From: Pseudochelatococcus contaminans
GTDB taxonomy: Bacteria > Pseudomonadota > Alphaproteobacteria > Rhizobiales > Beijerinckiaceae
DNA: 64,000 nt
Direction of reading: 5' to 3'
Assembly: GCF_014195635.1 (NCBI RefSeq)
Contig: NZ_JACICC010000001.1
Location: 1 to 64,000, forward strand
The notes under the pieces were generated by a model that saw only the letters and a list, made by a program, of their open reading frames with translations, was not told where the DNA came from and searched no databases. A program made the translations under genes and the position numbers. Below, one piece after another: positions 8,587-17,954 of this stretch; the stretch's first letter is position 1; every line of letters starts with the position of its first letter.

Positions 8587-9105
8587 ATGACGGACAAGCG
8601 ACTCAGCGGCCCGGTCGAAGCTGCGCCGCAGGTGCGCCGGGCCTATATCGGCCTTGGCAGCAACATGGGCGACAAGCGGGCCATGATCGCCGCCGCTATC
8701 GATCACCTGCACGCAACGGCGGGAATCGCCGTGGTCGGACGATCGCGTGATTATCGCACGCCGCCTTGGGGCGACACCGATCAGGACTGGTTCGTCAACG
8801 CCTGCGCCGCTCTGGACACCACGCTTTCGCCAGACGATCTGCTGACAACCTGCCTTGACGTGGAAACGCGCATGGGCCGCGTGCGGACCCGGCGCTGGGG
8901 ACCGCGCGTGATCGACATAGACTTGCTCGACTATGACCGGCAGGCAATCCACAGTGAGCGGCTGACATTGCCGCATCCGCGCATTCTGGAGCGCGCATTC
9001 GTGCTGACACCGCTGGCCGAAATCGCCGGTGACCTCCTCATCGGCGAAACCAGTGTGGACGCACACGCCCGCCATCTCGCCGATCCAGAGATCACTCCGT
9101 ACTGA
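8587..9105 (+). CDS. folK: 2-amino-4-hydroxy-6-hydroxymethyldihydropteridine pyrophosphokinase
   Basis: HPPK transfers pyrophosphate from ATP to 6-hydroxymethyl-7,8-dihydropterin, 172 aa. Visible signatures are YIGLGSNMGDK near residue 19, the FVNACAALDT strand, and the HPPK motif RRWGPRVIDIDLL with the paired metal-binding aspartates, followed by LPHPRILERAFVLTPLAEIA. An N-terminal extension of about 17 residues precedes the domain. It is the last gene of the mnmA-folK run and is followed by a small terminator. folP is not in this window. Confidence 0.95.
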   Translation: MTDKRLSGPVEAAPQVRRAYIGLGSNMGDKRAMIAAAIDHLHATAGIAVVGRSRDYRTPPWGDTDQDWFVNACAALDTTLSPDDLLTTCLDVETRMGRVRTRRWGPRVIDIDLLDYDRQAIHSERLTLPHPRILERAFVLTPLAEIAGDLLIGETSVDAHARHLADPEITPY

Positions 9106-9129
9106 ATCCGCCTCCGCGCAAGGGCGCGA

Positions 9130-9153
9130 TGTCTCTGTATGAGACACGTTTTT
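9130..9153 (+). terminator. Putative Rho-independent terminator of folK
   Basis: A 6-bp perfect stem (9130-9135 with 9141-9146) with a 5-nt loop is followed by CG and five T residues. It lies 25 nt after the folK stop. The short stem makes it modest in strength. Confidence 0.6.
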
Positions 9154-9193
9154 GCAAGACGTGGAAGTATAAGAAACAGGCAGGATATTGAGA

Positions 9194-9268
9194 TGGTGGG
9201 CGGTACAGGGATTGAACCTGTGACCCCTGCCGTGTGAAAGCAGTGCTCTACCGCTGAGCTAACCGCCC
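9194..9268 (-). tRNA. tRNA-Val (anticodon CAC)
   Basis: A complete 75-nt cloverleaf including an encoded CCA. The 7-bp acceptor stem GGGCGGT pairs with ACCGCCC. The D arm is GCTCAGCGGTAGAGC. The anticodon stem CTGCT/GGCAG holds a loop with CAC at positions 34-36, and the T arm has GGTTCAATCC. It reads GUG codons. Confidence 0.97.
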
Positions 9269-9319
9269 ATCCATATTTCGGTGGCACAATATACGGTCGA
9301 TGTACCGCACAGCCTGCCG

Positions 9320-9347
9320 AAAAACTGCGGCGCCCGTAACGGGCGCC
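9320..9347 (-). terminator. Rho-independent terminator of gph
   Basis: A perfect 8-bp GC stem (9329-9336 with 9340-9347) with a 3-nt loop is followed, in the minus direction, by GCAG and five T residues. It lies about 50 nt downstream of the gph stop and upstream of the tRNA-Val gene on the same strand. Confidence 0.85.
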
Positions 9348-9398
9348 TCTCTCGTTCTTCTAGAAAGGTCGGAGCGTTCCGTCAAGCGCTCTCCTTCA

Positions 9399-10109
9399 TC
9401 AGATCGTCGTTTTTCTATCTGATCCGTGTGAACCGGCAATTTCAGTCACCGCTGTCCACAAGTCGTCGAAGTGTGCGACCAGACGATCCGGGCCAAGCTC
9501 CGCCACCGGCACATCGGAATAGCCGAACGGCACTGCGACCACCGGCAGGCCAGCCGCACGGGCGGTGCTGATATCGGTGCCCGAATCGCCAATCATGACT
9601 GCGCGCACGGGCGATCCCCCTGCCCTGTCGATTGTCAGCGTCAGGTGGCGCGGGTCCGGCTTGTAATAGGGAAAGGTGTCGCGCCCGCAAATCGCAGTGA
9701 AGCGATCGGCAATTCCGAGCAGGTCGAGCAGTTGCAACGACTGATTCTCGAACTTGTTGGTGCACACCGCCAGAACCCATCCAGCATTGCGGAATCTGTC
9801 GAGCGCCTCCGGCACACCGGGGAACAGCCTGGTTTCATTGAGAAGGTTGCGCTCATAATAATCAATGAAGACACGAAACATCCGCTCCATGTCCGCGTCT
9901 TCAACCGGCGGATTACCCGCCTCGTCAAACCCGCGCCTGATCAATGCACGCGCACCCGAGCCGATCATATCCCGCGCCCTCTCGAACGACAGCGGCGGCA
10001 AATTTTCTCCGGTGAGCACATGATTAAGCGCTGCAACGAGATCGGGAGCCGTATCGGCGAGCGTGCCATCGAGGTCGAAAACGGCAATCGGGGGGAGTTT
10101 ATCGGTCAT
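9399..10109 (-). CDS. gph: Phosphoglycolate phosphatase
   Basis: HAD-superfamily hydrolase of 236 aa that probably dephosphorylates 2-phosphoglycolate. HAD motif I is VFDLDGTLADTAPDL with the nucleophile Asp near residue 12. The cap region includes RDMIGSGARALIRRGF, typical of Gph. Motif II is AVCTNKF, the motif III Lys is in YYKPDPRH, and motif IV is VMIGDSGTDISTA. The ATG at 10109 is chosen because it places motif I at the usual distance from the N-terminus; the in-frame upstream codons look untranslated. A Rho-independent terminator follows. It is transcribed away from the small secreted-protein gene next door. Confidence 0.92.
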   Translation of the reverse strand: MTDKLPPIAVFDLDGTLADTAPDLVAALNHVLTGENLPPLSFERARDMIGSGARALIRRGFDEAGNPPVEDADMERMFRVFIDYYERNLLNETRLFPGVPEALDRFRNAGWVLAVCTNKFENQSLQLLDLLGIADRFTAICGRDTFPYYKPDPRHLTLTIDRAGGSPVRAVMIGDSGTDISTARAAGLPVVAVPFGYSDVPVAELGPDRLVAHFDDLWTAVTEIAGSHGSDRKTTI

Positions 10110-10268
10110 GGCGCACTTTAATGAATGGCGGAAGCAGATTCGCGGTTGACTATAGGATGCCCTCACAGATGCAGCAATCCATGCGCCTTGAAGCTGCAAT
10201 CGGCAGGTGAAAAACCGTTCCGGCGGCTGACGTGTGGCTGGATGGGTGCTAGAAGACATGCAGTAACC

Positions 10269-10793
10269 ATGGACTGGCGATCAATGATGACGACACCATT
10301 CTTGACGACGACGACCCGCGCACCCCGGTCTGGCCGCCGTTGCGGCCTTTCCCCTGTTCGGATGGCGGTGGCCGCGACAGCGCTCGTCCTGTTGAGCGGC
10401 GCAGCGCCTTTTGCCTTCGCCCCCGCGCCTCAGCTCGATCTCAACCGTATCTACCGCGTCAATGTCGCCACTGGCGAAGTCGGCGCGTGCCAGTATGGTT
10501 TGAAGGAAGGCACGATCGGCGTGACCTTCTGCTTCCCGGCTGGCGAGGGTGCCGGCCCGCAAGCGCTGGGCGAATATGGGCTGGTCAGCTCCAGCCACAC
10601 GCGGGAGAGCGGCGTGTTCCGCGTCAACCATCGCACCGGCGAAATCAGCAGTTGCTACGTCTTCAATACACATGTCGTCTGCACGCCGCAGGTGAGCGCC
10701 ACGGATACGGCCTCCTCCGCCCCTGCTGACGCTGCCCAGCAACAGAACAGCGCCACTGGCGACGCCAGCGCGCCGCCCACACCTGCCCAGTGA
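10269..10793 (+). CDS. Secreted Cys-containing protein of unknown function
   Basis: A 174-aa protein that I do not recognise. After a basic N-terminus (RSGRRCG) comes a hydrophobic signal segment MAVAATALVLLSGAAPFAFA. The mature part begins near APAPQLDLNRIYRVNVATGE. The folded part has four cysteines in a repeated arrangement (GACQYG, TFCFPAG, SSCYVF, VVCTPQ), with two similar halves each containing a TGE(V/I) motif before a Cys. This suggests a small internally repeated beta domain held by two disulphides. The tail is rich in Ala, Gln, Ser and Pro. The start is uncertain: ATG at 10269 or 10284. It ends 33 bases before rpiA on the same strand. Confidence 0.65.
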   Translation: MDWRSMMTTPFLTTTTRAPRSGRRCGLSPVRMAVAATALVLLSGAAPFAFAPAPQLDLNRIYRVNVATGEVGACQYGLKEGTIGVTFCFPAGEGAGPQALGEYGLVSSSHTRESGVFRVNHRTGEISSCYVFNTHVVCTPQVSATDTASSAPADAAQQQNSATGDASAPPTPAQ

Positions 10794-10826
10794 CATTGCC
10801 TCGCGCCCCCGATCAGGAGCTGAACC

Positions 10827-11525
10827 GTGAGTGATTCCCTTAAGCGGGAGGCTGCCGCGCGGGCGGTCGCCCTTGTCGAGCCCGGCATGCGGCTGGGGCT
10901 TGGCACCGGCTCCACCGCACGACATTTCGTCGCACTGCTCGGGGAGCGTGTTCGGCAAGGTCTCGATGTGGTTGGCGTGCCAACGTCTGAAGCCACCCGC
11001 CGGCAGGCCGAAGACGAAGGCATCCGCCTGACCACCCTGGAAGAAACGCCGCAACTCGACCTCACGGTCGATGGCGCGGACGAGTTCGACGACCGCTTGC
11101 GCCTCGTGAAGGGCGGCGGCGGTGCCTTGCTGCGCGAAAAGATCGTCGCGGCATCCAGCACCCGCATGGTGGTGATCGCTGATTCCTCCAAGCGCGTTGA
11201 ACGGCTTGGCCGCTTTCCGTTGCCGGTCGAGGTCGTGCGTTTCGGGCTTGCATCGACCCGTACTGCAGTAGCAGATGTTGCCAGCCGCTTTGGCGCGCAG
11301 GGCAGCGTTACATTGCGGCATGCTGAAGAAGAGCCGTTCGTGACCGACGAAGGACATTTCATTCTCGATATCGCCTTTGGCGTCATCGCGGAGCCTGAAG
11401 CGATGGCTGCCGCACTTGTGGCCATTCCGGGCGTCGTGGAGCACGGCTTGTTCATCGGCCTCTGCCAGACGGCATTTCTCGCGACGCCGGACGGCATCCT
11501 CACCCTGACCAATAACGACGCCTGA
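10827..11525 (+). CDS. rpiA: Ribose-5-phosphate isomerase A
   Basis: RpiA interconverts ribose-5-phosphate and ribulose-5-phosphate in the pentose phosphate pathway, 232 aa. The substrate-binding loop [11 protein letters not shown], the catalytic DGADEFD segment, and [14 protein letters not shown] are all present, as is the C-terminal [10 protein letters not shown] motif. The start is GTG at 10827, supported by AGGAG six bases upstream and by the family N-terminus. The length matches the family. It stands between the small secreted protein and a DUF2059 gene on the same strand. Confidence 0.96.
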   Translation: MSDSLKREAAARAVALVEPGMRLGLGTGSTARHFVALLGERVRQGLDVVGVPTSEATRRQAEDEGIRLTTLEETPQLDLTVDGADEFDDRLRLVKGGGGALLREKIVAASSTRMVVIADSSKRVERLGRFPLPVEVVRFGLASTRTAVADVASRFGAQGSVTLRHAEEEPFVTDEGHFILDIAFGVIAEPEAMAAALVAIPGVVEHGLFIGLCQTAFLATPDGILTLTNNDA

Positions 11526-11610
11526 GCGACGTTTCCCCCCTGTTGCGGGCGGGCGGGCTTACGAAATTGAAAAAATTCTGATAAGCCGGCCATGTCCTTG
11601 GAGATTGTCC

Positions 11611-12177
11611 ATGAAAAATTCTGTGAAACGTCTGTCTTTCAGCTCTTTTTCCGTACGTAGCGCGGCCATCGCCACATTGGCGGCAACGGGTATCGCGTTT
11701 GGCGGCGGCAGCGCCGTGGCGCAAACAGCGACCGCACCGGCTCCTGCTGCGCAGTCGACGCTGACCCAGAGCCACATCGATGTGGCGCGCGAGGTCGTGA
11801 CCCTTTCGGGCATGGCCCGCACGTTCGATGGTTTGCTGCCGACATTCGGCGATCAGGTGCGGCAGACGTTTATCACCCGTCCAGAGATTTCTGCGGATCT
11901 GAATGCCGTGCTCGATCAGCTCAAGCCCGAGCTGGAAGAGAAGAAGGCCGACATTCTGAACAACGCGGCGCGCATTCTTGCCAGCCGCCTTAACGAGGAA
12001 ACCCTCGTACAGGTTCGCGACTTCTTCCGGTCTACAGCCGGCCAGCAATATGTTGCCACGCAACCGCTGGTCCTCGATGACCTGTTCGCCGCGCTCAACA
12101 CCTGGATCGGCGACGTTTCCAGCTTCATCGTTACCCGCGTGCGGGAAGAGTTGCGCAAGCGCGGCCACGAATTATGA
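11611..12177 (+). CDS. DUF2059 family exported protein
   Basis: A 188-aa secreted protein with a signal peptide (basic start, hydrophobic core AAIATLAATGIAFGGGSA, likely cut at VAQ-TA). The mature part is helical and ends in the DUF2059-type region with EETLVQVRDFFRSTAGQQY, followed by a C-terminal helical stretch. The function of DUF2059 proteins is unknown, and they are presumably periplasmic. ATG at 11611 has GGAG eight bases upstream; an in-frame TTG two codons earlier is less likely. A perfect inverted repeat follows the stop. Confidence 0.82.
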   Translation: MKNSVKRLSFSSFSVRSAAIATLAATGIAFGGGSAVAQTATAPAPAAQSTLTQSHIDVAREVVTLSGMARTFDGLLPTFGDQVRQTFITRPEISADLNAVLDQLKPELEEKKADILNNAARILASRLNEETLVQVRDFFRSTAGQQYVATQPLVLDDLFAALNTWIGDVSSFIVTRVREELRKRGHEL

Positions 12178-12186
12178 TGGAATCGC

Positions 12187-12220
12187 TTGCGTTCAGACCA
12201 AAGTGTCGAGCTGAACGCAA
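12187..12220 (+). terminator. Stem-loop after the DUF2059 gene
   Basis: A perfect 10-bp inverted repeat (12187-12196 with 12211-12220) and a 14-nt loop lie 10 nt after the stop. There is no T-run, so it may stabilise the transcript end or bind a protein rather than terminate. Confidence 0.45.
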
Positions 12221-12349
12221 CTTGCGGTAACGTCCTGATTCCGTCAGACTATCTGGCGTTTAATATCGTCAGTGATGACAGGCGGCAAGAACCGGAGCGC
12301 ATGGCGCGCGGCGGCTCTTGCCTCATCTTTTATTCTGGAGGCTTTCCCC

Positions 12350-13717
12350 ATGGCGTCGTTCGATGTTGATCTTTTCGTCATAGGGGGCGGCTCCGGCGGC
12401 GTTCGGGCGGCGCGCATTGCATCCGGTCACGGCGCTTCAGTCATGCTGGCGGAAGAGTATCGCTACGGCGGCACCTGCGTCATTCGCGGCTGCGTGCCGA
12501 AAAAATTGCTGGTGCACGCCAGCCGCTTCCCCGCCCAATTTTCAGATGCCGCGGGCTTTGGCTGGAGCGTCGGCGAAACGGCCTTTAGCTGGCATACGCT
12601 GATCCGTGACAAAGACGCGGAAATCTCCCGACTCGAAGGCATTTATGCGAAAAACCTCGAATCATCCGGCGTAAAGCTCGTCCGCAGCCGGGCCGTGATC
12701 GAGGATGCGAATACCGTACGCCTGCTAGCGACCGGCGCGCGCATTCGCGCGCGGTATATTCTCATCGCCACCGGCGGTGCGCCCGTGATCGATACGACCC
12801 TTCCCGGCCACGAACTTGCGATCACCTCAAATGAGGCATTCAACCTGCCGGACTTCCCGCGCCGTGTGCTCGTTGTCGGTGGCGGCTACATCGGCGTTGA
12901 GTTCGCGGGAATTTTCGACGGTCTGGAAGCGGATGTTTCTATTGCCTATCGTGGCAAAACCCTGCTGCGCGGTTTCGATGCAGACGTCGTTTCCGCGCTG
13001 GAGGATGCCTATAAGGCGCGCGGCATCACCCTGAAGCCGAATCGCACGCTTTCCAGGCTCTCCCGCGCTGACAATGGCGCGCCGATTGACGTAACGTTTT
13101 CCGATGGCGAAACAGGCACGTTCGACATCGTCCTGTCAGCCATAGGCCGCAAGCCCAACGTGGCCGGCCTCGGCCTGGAGACTGTCGGCGTGCGGCAGAA
13201 GGCCAATGGCGCCATCGAAGTGGACGGTTTTTCGCGTTCCAGCGTGCCATCCATCTACGCAGTGGGTGACGTGACCGACAGGGCCAATCTCACCCCGGTC
13301 GCCATTCGCGAGGGCCATGCTTTCGCGGATACGGTCTTCGGCAATAAAAGCTGGCAGGTGGATCACTCCGTCATACCAACTGCAGTGTTCTCAACCCCGG
13401 AAATCGGCACCGTGGGGCTGACGGAGGAGCAGGCACGCAAGGCGCATGGCGACGTGTCGATTTTCCGAACCTCATTCCGGCCGCTTCAGGCCACTCTGTC
13501 CGGCAGCAACGACCGGGTGCTGATGAAGATCGTCGTCGACAAAAGCAATGATCGAGTGCTCGGCGTCCATATCGTCGGCGAGGGTGCCGGTGAAATGGCG
13601 CAGCTTGTCGGCATCGCGGTGACAATCGGGGCGACGAAGGCCGATTTCGATCGCACGATTGCCCTGCACCCAACCAGCGCCGAAGAACTCGTCACCCTGC
13701 GCACGCCGATAGCGTGA
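12350..13717 (+). CDS. gor: Glutathione-disulfide reductase
   Basis: NADPH- and FAD-dependent reductase of oxidised glutathione, 455 aa, cytoplasmic. The FAD Rossmann motif is VIGGGSGGVRAAR. The redox-active disulphide is Cys43-Cys48 in GGTCVIRGCVPKK. The second nucleotide motif is VVGGGYIGVEFAG, with nearby Arg residues consistent with NADPH. The FAD-binding AVGDVTD and the C-terminal catalytic LHPTSAEELVTLR with its His-Glu dyad complete it. ATG at 12350 has GGAGG eight bases upstream; longer in-frame starts run through leader sequence. It is probably monocistronic. Confidence 0.95.
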   Translation: MASFDVDLFVIGGGSGGVRAARIASGHGASVMLAEEYRYGGTCVIRGCVPKKLLVHASRFPAQFSDAAGFGWSVGETAFSWHTLIRDKDAEISRLEGIYAKNLESSGVKLVRSRAVIEDANTVRLLATGARIRARYILIATGGAPVIDTTLPGHELAITSNEAFNLPDFPRRVLVVGGGYIGVEFAGIFDGLEADVSIAYRGKTLLRGFDADVVSALEDAYKARGITLKPNRTLSRLSRADNGAPIDVTFSDGETGTFDIVLSAIGRKPNVAGLGLETVGVRQKANGAIEVDGFSRSSVPSIYAVGDVTDRANLTPVAIREGHAFADTVFGNKSWQVDHSVIPTAVFSTPEIGTVGLTEEQARKAHGDVSIFRTSFRPLQATLSGSNDRVLMKIVVDKSNDRVLGVHIVGEGAGEMAQLVGIAVTIGATKADFDRTIALHPTSAEELVTLRTPIA

Positions 13718-13845
13718 TTCGCTGCGGCAAATGGCGCTCGCATTTTATTGCGTAATACGTATATAAGCAGGAATCTTGTTGCGGGGGCTGGGCCGTTTGC
13801 CAGCTTGCCTCCGGTCAGTTTTCTTTGGGAACGGGAGTGGGTGTT

Positions 13846-15231
13846 ATGACGGAGCGTTGGACGCCATCAAGCTGGAGATCGAAGCCTATCCAGCAGGTGC
13901 CCTCCTATCCGGACAGCGAGGCGCTTGCGGCAGTCGAACAACAGCTCGGCACTTTTCCGCCGCTGGTGTTTGCCGGCGAGGCGCGCCAGTTGAAGCGCCA
14001 GTTGGCCCGCGTTGCGGAAGGAAAGGCTTTCCTGCTGCAGGGCGGCGATTGCGCCGAAAGCTTCGCCGAGCATTCCGGCGACACGATTCGCGATTTCCTG
14101 CGCCTGTTCCTGCAGATGGCTGTGGTGCTGACCTATGCGGGCGGCTTGCCCGTGGTAAAGGTCGGCCGCGTTGCAGGGCAGTTCGCCAAGCCGCGTTCTT
14201 CGCCCAATGAGACCGTCGGTGATGTCACTCTGCCAAGCTACCGCGGCGATATCGTCAACGGCATCGGCTTCTCGGCCGAAGAGCGTATCCCTGACCCGCA
14301 CCGCCAGTTGAAGGCGTTCCGCCAGTCTGCGGCAACGTTGAACCTGCTGCGCGCATTCACGGGTGGCGGTTATGCCAACCTCGACAATGCGCATCGCTGG
14401 ATGCTCGGTTTCGTCAAGGACAGCCCGCTGTCGGATCGTTACCGGGAGATCGCGGACCGCATCACCGAGGCGCTGGACTTCATGCGCGCCTGCGGCATCG
14501 ATCCGGAATCCAGCCCGGAAGTGCGGGCGACGCAGCTTTACACCAGCCACGAAGCCCTTCTGCTGGGTTACGAGGAAGCGTTGACGCGCATCGATTCGAC
14601 CTCCGGCGACTGGTACGCGACGTCCGGTCACATGCTGTGGATCGGCGACCGCACCCGTCAGCTCGATCATGCTCATGTGGAATTCTTCCGCGGCATCGAG
14701 AATCCCATCGGGTTGAAGTGCGGCCCCTCGCTCAGCCCGGATGAATTGCTGCGCCTGATCGACGTGCTGAACCCGGACAACGAGCCAGGCCGCCTCACCC
14801 TCATTGCGCGTTTCGGCTCGGATAAGGTGGAAGCCCACCTCCCCGCGCTTGTGCGCGCGGTGAAAAAAGAAGGCCGTGCTGTTGTGTGGTCTTGCGATCC
14901 GATGCATGGCAACACCGTCACGGCCAACGGCTACAAGACGCGGCCTTTCGAGCGGATCGTTGGCGAAATCAGCACCTTCTTCGACGTTCATCACGCCGAA
15001 GGCACCCATGCGGGTGGCATTCATCTGGAAATGACCGGCCGGAACGTGACTGAATGCACCGGCGGCGGACGCCCGTTGACGGCTGATCAGCTTTCCGATC
15101 GCTATCACACCCACTGCGATCCGCGCCTTAACGCGGAACAGGCACTTGATGTGACCTTCCTCGTGGCGGAGCGGCTGAAGCGCGAGCGTTTGCTGAAAGG
15201 GCGGCCGGTCGATGCCGAAGCAGCAGAATAA
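13846..15231 (+). CDS. Class II 3-deoxy-7-phosphoheptulonate (DAHP) synthase
   Basis: First enzyme of the shikimate pathway; it condenses phosphoenolpyruvate and erythrose-4-phosphate. At 461 aa it belongs to the plant-like class II type (PF01474). Signatures are [49 protein letters not shown], the metal-binding [12 protein letters not shown] and [18 protein letters not shown], and [12 protein letters not shown] at 13846 follows GGGAG at a suitable distance; an earlier in-frame TTG adds only seven residues. A strong bidirectional terminator follows. Alphaproteobacterial copies are often named aroG or aroF; I leave the symbol blank. Confidence 0.95.
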   Translation: MTERWTPSSWRSKPIQQVPSYPDSEALAAVEQQLGTFPPLVFAGEARQLKRQLARVAEGKAFLLQGGDCAESFAEHSGDTIRDFLRLFLQMAVVLTYAGGLPVVKVGRVAGQFAKPRSSPNETVGDVTLPSYRGDIVNGIGFSAEERIPDPHRQLKAFRQSAATLNLLRAFTGGGYANLDNAHRWMLGFVKDSPLSDRYREIADRITEALDFMRACGIDPESSPEVRATQLYTSHEALLLGYEEALTRIDSTSGDWYATSGHMLWIGDRTRQLDHAHVEFFRGIENPIGLKCGPSLSPDELLRLIDVLNPDNEPGRLTLIARFGSDKVEAHLPALVRAVKKEGRAVVWSCDPMHGNTVTANGYKTRPFERIVGEISTFFDVHHAEGTHAGGIHLEMTGRNVTECTGGGRPLTADQLSDRYHTHCDPRLNAEQALDVTFLVAERLKRERLLKGRPVDAEAAE

Positions 15232-15252
15232 TGCTCCGCTGAAAGCAGTTTG

Positions 15253-15290
15253 AATTAAAAAGGGCCGGTTTACACCGGCCCTTTTTAATT
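15253..15290 (+). terminator. Strong bidirectional terminator between DAHP synthase and a small membrane gene
   Basis: A perfect 17-bp inverted repeat (15253-15269 with 15274-15290) has a 4-nt loop TTAC, an A-run on one side and a T-run on the other. It serves the DAHP synthase gene on the plus strand. It also overlaps the stop codon of the convergent minus-strand gene. Confidence 0.92.
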
Positions 15291-15587
15291 GATGGCGCTC
15301 TTCAACAACGCTGAATTGCCAGCATCTGCCCCAAAATAACGATCGATGAGCGCGCGCTTGGTTTTTTCATCAAGACCGGCAAGGGCCTTGCCAGCACTGA
15401 CAGCCAGCGCCTCGATTTCATCCCGGCTGGCGCCGGGCCGCATGCTGAGCCCCGTAAGCGCGGTCAAAACCGCTTCGGCTTTTTCCTGCTCGTGGCGCGT
15501 GTCATAGCCCACACGATAATCCACCGGCTCTGGAGAGAACCAGTAAATAATGCCGATGCATATTGCGAAGCGTGTGAAAAACCCCAT
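15285..15587 (-). CDS. Small membrane-anchored protein, DUF5330-like
   Basis: About 100 aa with a single N-terminal hydrophobic segment after MGFFTRF and a polar helical remainder. The opening and the size recall DUF5330 proteins of Hyphomicrobiales, whose function is unknown; that family call is tentative. The ATG at 15587 is preferred over an in-frame TTG at 15629. The C-terminus overlaps the arm of the shared terminator. Confidence 0.6.
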   Translation of the reverse strand: MGFFTRFAICIGIIYWFSPEPVDYRVGYDTRHEQEKAEAVLTALTGLSMRPGASRDEIEALAVSAGKALAGLDEKTKRALIDRYFGADAGNSALLKSAIN

Positions 15588-15720
15588 GCCGCCTACCCAC
15601 AAGAGAGTAACCGATACGATGCGGGGCAAAGATAAACATGAGACTAACGCGGGCAGGTCACAGTATTGACAACCATCCCGCCCGGCAATCCCGGAAGCGT
15701 TTCACGCCAATGTGAAACCG

Positions 15721-15745
15721 CGGCGCAGCCATAAGGGCTGCGCCG
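15721..15745 (-). terminator. Hairpin after the LemA-like gene
   Basis: A perfect 10-bp inverted repeat (15721-15730 with 15736-15745) with a 5-nt loop lies just beyond the stop of the minus-strand LemA-like gene. The downstream bases in that direction contain only a short T-run. Confidence 0.55.
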
Positions 15746-15751
15746 TTAGGC

Positions 15752-16345
15752 TCAGATGCCGACTTCCTGCGACTTCGATTCGACGCTCGTCACGAGCGGG
15801 ACAGGCGTTGGCTCGACAAAGTTGGCGAACCACCGCGCCGGCGGGGTCTGGACCAGCCGGTTATAGGTGTTGGCAGCGCGGACATAATCGCTGCGCGCCA
15901 CAACGATGCGGCTTTCGTTCTGCGCCAGCCGCCCCAGAGCCGTGCTCACTGGCGGCACAGTGCGCTGCTCCGGCAGGAATTGCAGCATATCCAGTACGCG
16001 TGCAAGTTCCGCCGTCAGTTCGTCCTGCTTTTCCATGTAAGCGCGGAAATGCTCTTCCGTGTGCGGCGGCTTGGCGTCCAGCGGCAGCAGGATGATATCC
16101 TGACGCTTTTCTTCCAAAGCTTCGAGCATATCATTGCGAGCGGGGCTGACAGTGCGCAAAGCGTCTATCACATCCTGCGTGACATAGGCACGCAGCAGAA
16201 ACTGCCGCTGCATTTCCTCCCAGGCATTGGCTGCCCGCGTTTCGGCCTGGGGAACGTTCATGAGGCGTGCGCCGGCAAAAGCCAAAGCGAGAACCAGAAC
16301 CACGCCGACGACTATGAAGATCCGGTTGCGGGAGGGTACCCCCAT
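15752..16345 (-). CDS. Membrane-anchored LemA-like protein
   Basis: A 197-aa protein with one N-terminal transmembrane segment (IFIVVGVVLVLALAFAGA) and a helical extracytoplasmic region. The C-terminal pattern (ARSDYVRAANTYNRLVQTPPARW) resembles the helix of LemA proteins, which carry an NxxVxxYN...P signature. LemA function is unsettled. Similarity is partial, so this is a family-level guess. ATG at 16345 has AGAGGA eight bases upstream and is preferred to an in-frame GTG at 16375. It lies between the small DUF5330-like gene and rlmN, all on the minus strand, but the gaps suggest separate units. Confidence 0.55.
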   Translation of the reverse strand: MGVPSRNRIFIVVGVVLVLALAFAGARLMNVPQAETRAANAWEEMQRQFLLRAYVTQDVIDALRTVSPARNDMLEALEEKRQDIILLPLDAKPPHTEEHFRAYMEKQDELTAELARVLDMLQFLPEQRTVPPVSTALGRLAQNESRIVVARSDYVRAANTYNRLVQTPPARWFANFVEPTPVPLVTSVESKSQEVGI

Positions 16346-16453
16346 TCCTGAAATCCTCTGAGTTTGGCTGACCACAGTTATACTTCCGTAGAATTACACT
16401 AAATAGCGCGATGTAAAGCCGCGCGCAGTGAACACGAAAACTTCTCCGGACAC

Positions 16454-16481
16454 AATGCCGCCGTAATCAATCGGCGGCATT
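16454..16481 (-). terminator. Hairpin overlapping the rlmN stop codon
   Basis: A perfect 10-bp inverted repeat (16454-16463 with 16472-16481) includes the rlmN stop codon in its loop/arm region. No long T-run follows in the minus direction, so termination activity is uncertain. Confidence 0.4.
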
Positions 16482-17810
16482 ATCCTCAACGTTGGATGCT
16501 CCGGCGCCTGCGTCCAGCATCAGACGCGCTCTGGCGCGCATCTTTTCCGTTTCGCTCTTCAACTGTCCGCAGGCTGCGAGGATGTCGCGCCCACGCGGCG
16601 TGCGAACCGGGCTGGCATAACCGGCACGGAACACGATATCCGAAAACCGCTCAATCGTTTCCCAGTCGGAGCACTCATAGGCGGAACCGGGCCACGGATT
16701 GAAGGGAATGAGATTGATCTTGGCCGGAATGCCCTTCAGCAGGCGGACCAACTCACGTGCGTCTGCCGGTGTATCGTTGACGCCCTTCAACATCACGTAT
16801 TCAAACGTGATGCGGCGCGCATTCGACAAACCGGGATAAGCCCGGCAGGCATCGAGCAGCTGCGCAATCGGATATTTCTTGTTCAGCGGCACCAGCTCGT
16901 TGCGCAGGTCGTCGCGCACGGCATGCAGCGAAATCGCCAGCATGCAGCCGATTTCCGCGCCCGCCCGCTCAATGGTCGGCACAACGCCCGATGTCGACAG
17001 CGTGATGCGCCGGCGGCCGATGGACAAACCTTCGCCATCGGCAACGACATCCATCGCATCCCTGACGTTGTCGAAATTATACAGCGGCTCGCCCATGCCC
17101 ATCAGAACGATGTTCGAGACGTAGCGGTTGCCGTCTCCCGGCACGAATCCGTTCTTTGGCGGCTCCGCATCCGGCCAGTCGCCCAGCATGTCACGCGCGA
17201 CCACGACCTGCGCCACGATCTCCGCCACAGACAGGTTGCGAACAAGGCGCTGTGTGCCGGTGTGGCAGAAGGTGCAGTTCAGCGTGCAGCCGACCTGGCT
17301 GGACACGCAGAGCGTGCCACGATCCACTTCAGGAATATAAACGCATTCGATTTCCGCGCCGCGATCGTGCGGCCCAGTCGAGGGCATGCGCATCAACCAC
17401 TTGCGCGTGCCGTCGGTCGATACCTGCTCGGTCACGACTTCCGGACGATCCAGCGTGTAATGGGATGCAAGCGCGGTGCGCAGACCTTTGGCGATGTTGG
17501 TCATCGCCTCGAAATCTGTAACGCCGCGCAGGTAGATCCAGTGCCAGAGCTGCGTGACGCGCATTTTCAGCTCGCGCTCGGGCACGCCGATGGCGGCGAG
17601 CGCATCGCGCAGACCCTGACGTGTCATGCCCAGAAGCGACGGCAGACGTGCGGGGACCGACAACTCGACGGGAACGCCCGCCGGGCGCGCGGACAACGTC
17701 GAAGCACGCGCTTCCCGCATGCCCGCTGGCGCCTTCCCAATTACCGTCGCCCTGCCGCTCGTCACTGACATCTCATCAGTGACATCACGCGCAACAGCCA
17801 CCGTCGTCAT
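16467..17810 (-). CDS. rlmN: Dual-specificity 23S rRNA/tRNA methyltransferase RlmN
   Basis: Radical SAM enzyme that makes 2-methyladenosine at A2503 of 23S rRNA and A37 of some tRNAs, 447 aa. The CxxxCxxC cluster motif is Cys175, Cys179 and Cys182 ([12 protein letters not shown]). Other features are [20 protein letters not shown], the [18 protein letters not shown] segment, the [11 protein letters not shown] motif, and the late catalytic Cys in [10 protein letters not shown]. The N-terminus carries about 45 extra residues compared with E. coli RlmN. ATG at 17810 has GGGA seven bases upstream. Likely monocistronic. Confidence 0.96.
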   Translation of the reverse strand: MTTVAVARDVTDEMSVTSGRATVIGKAPAGMREARASTLSARPAGVPVELSVPARLPSLLGMTRQGLRDALAAIGVPERELKMRVTQLWHWIYLRGVTDFEAMTNIAKGLRTALASHYTLDRPEVVTEQVSTDGTRKWLMRMPSTGPHDRGAEIECVYIPEVDRGTLCVSSQVGCTLNCTFCHTGTQRLVRNLSVAEIVAQVVVARDMLGDWPDAEPPKNGFVPGDGNRYVSNIVLMGMGEPLYNFDNVRDAMDVVADGEGLSIGRRRITLSTSGVVPTIERAGAEIGCMLAISLHAVRDDLRNELVPLNKKYPIAQLLDACRAYPGLSNARRITFEYVMLKGVNDTPADARELVRLLKGIPAKINLIPFNPWPGSAYECSDWETIERFSDIVFRAGYASPVRTPRGRDILAACGQLKSETEKMRARARLMLDAGAGASNVEDNAAD

Positions 17811-17954
17811 GCAATTCCCATCCGTCTTGCCCGCTTGTGCGAGCTTGCCACCGGCGTCATCCCGCCGTTACGAAAGGGCGCGTATAGCACGCCACCGCTC
17901 AAATAGCCAGAGGGCGGACAGCACGGGAAGATGCCGGATCTTGTCGCCGGACGA

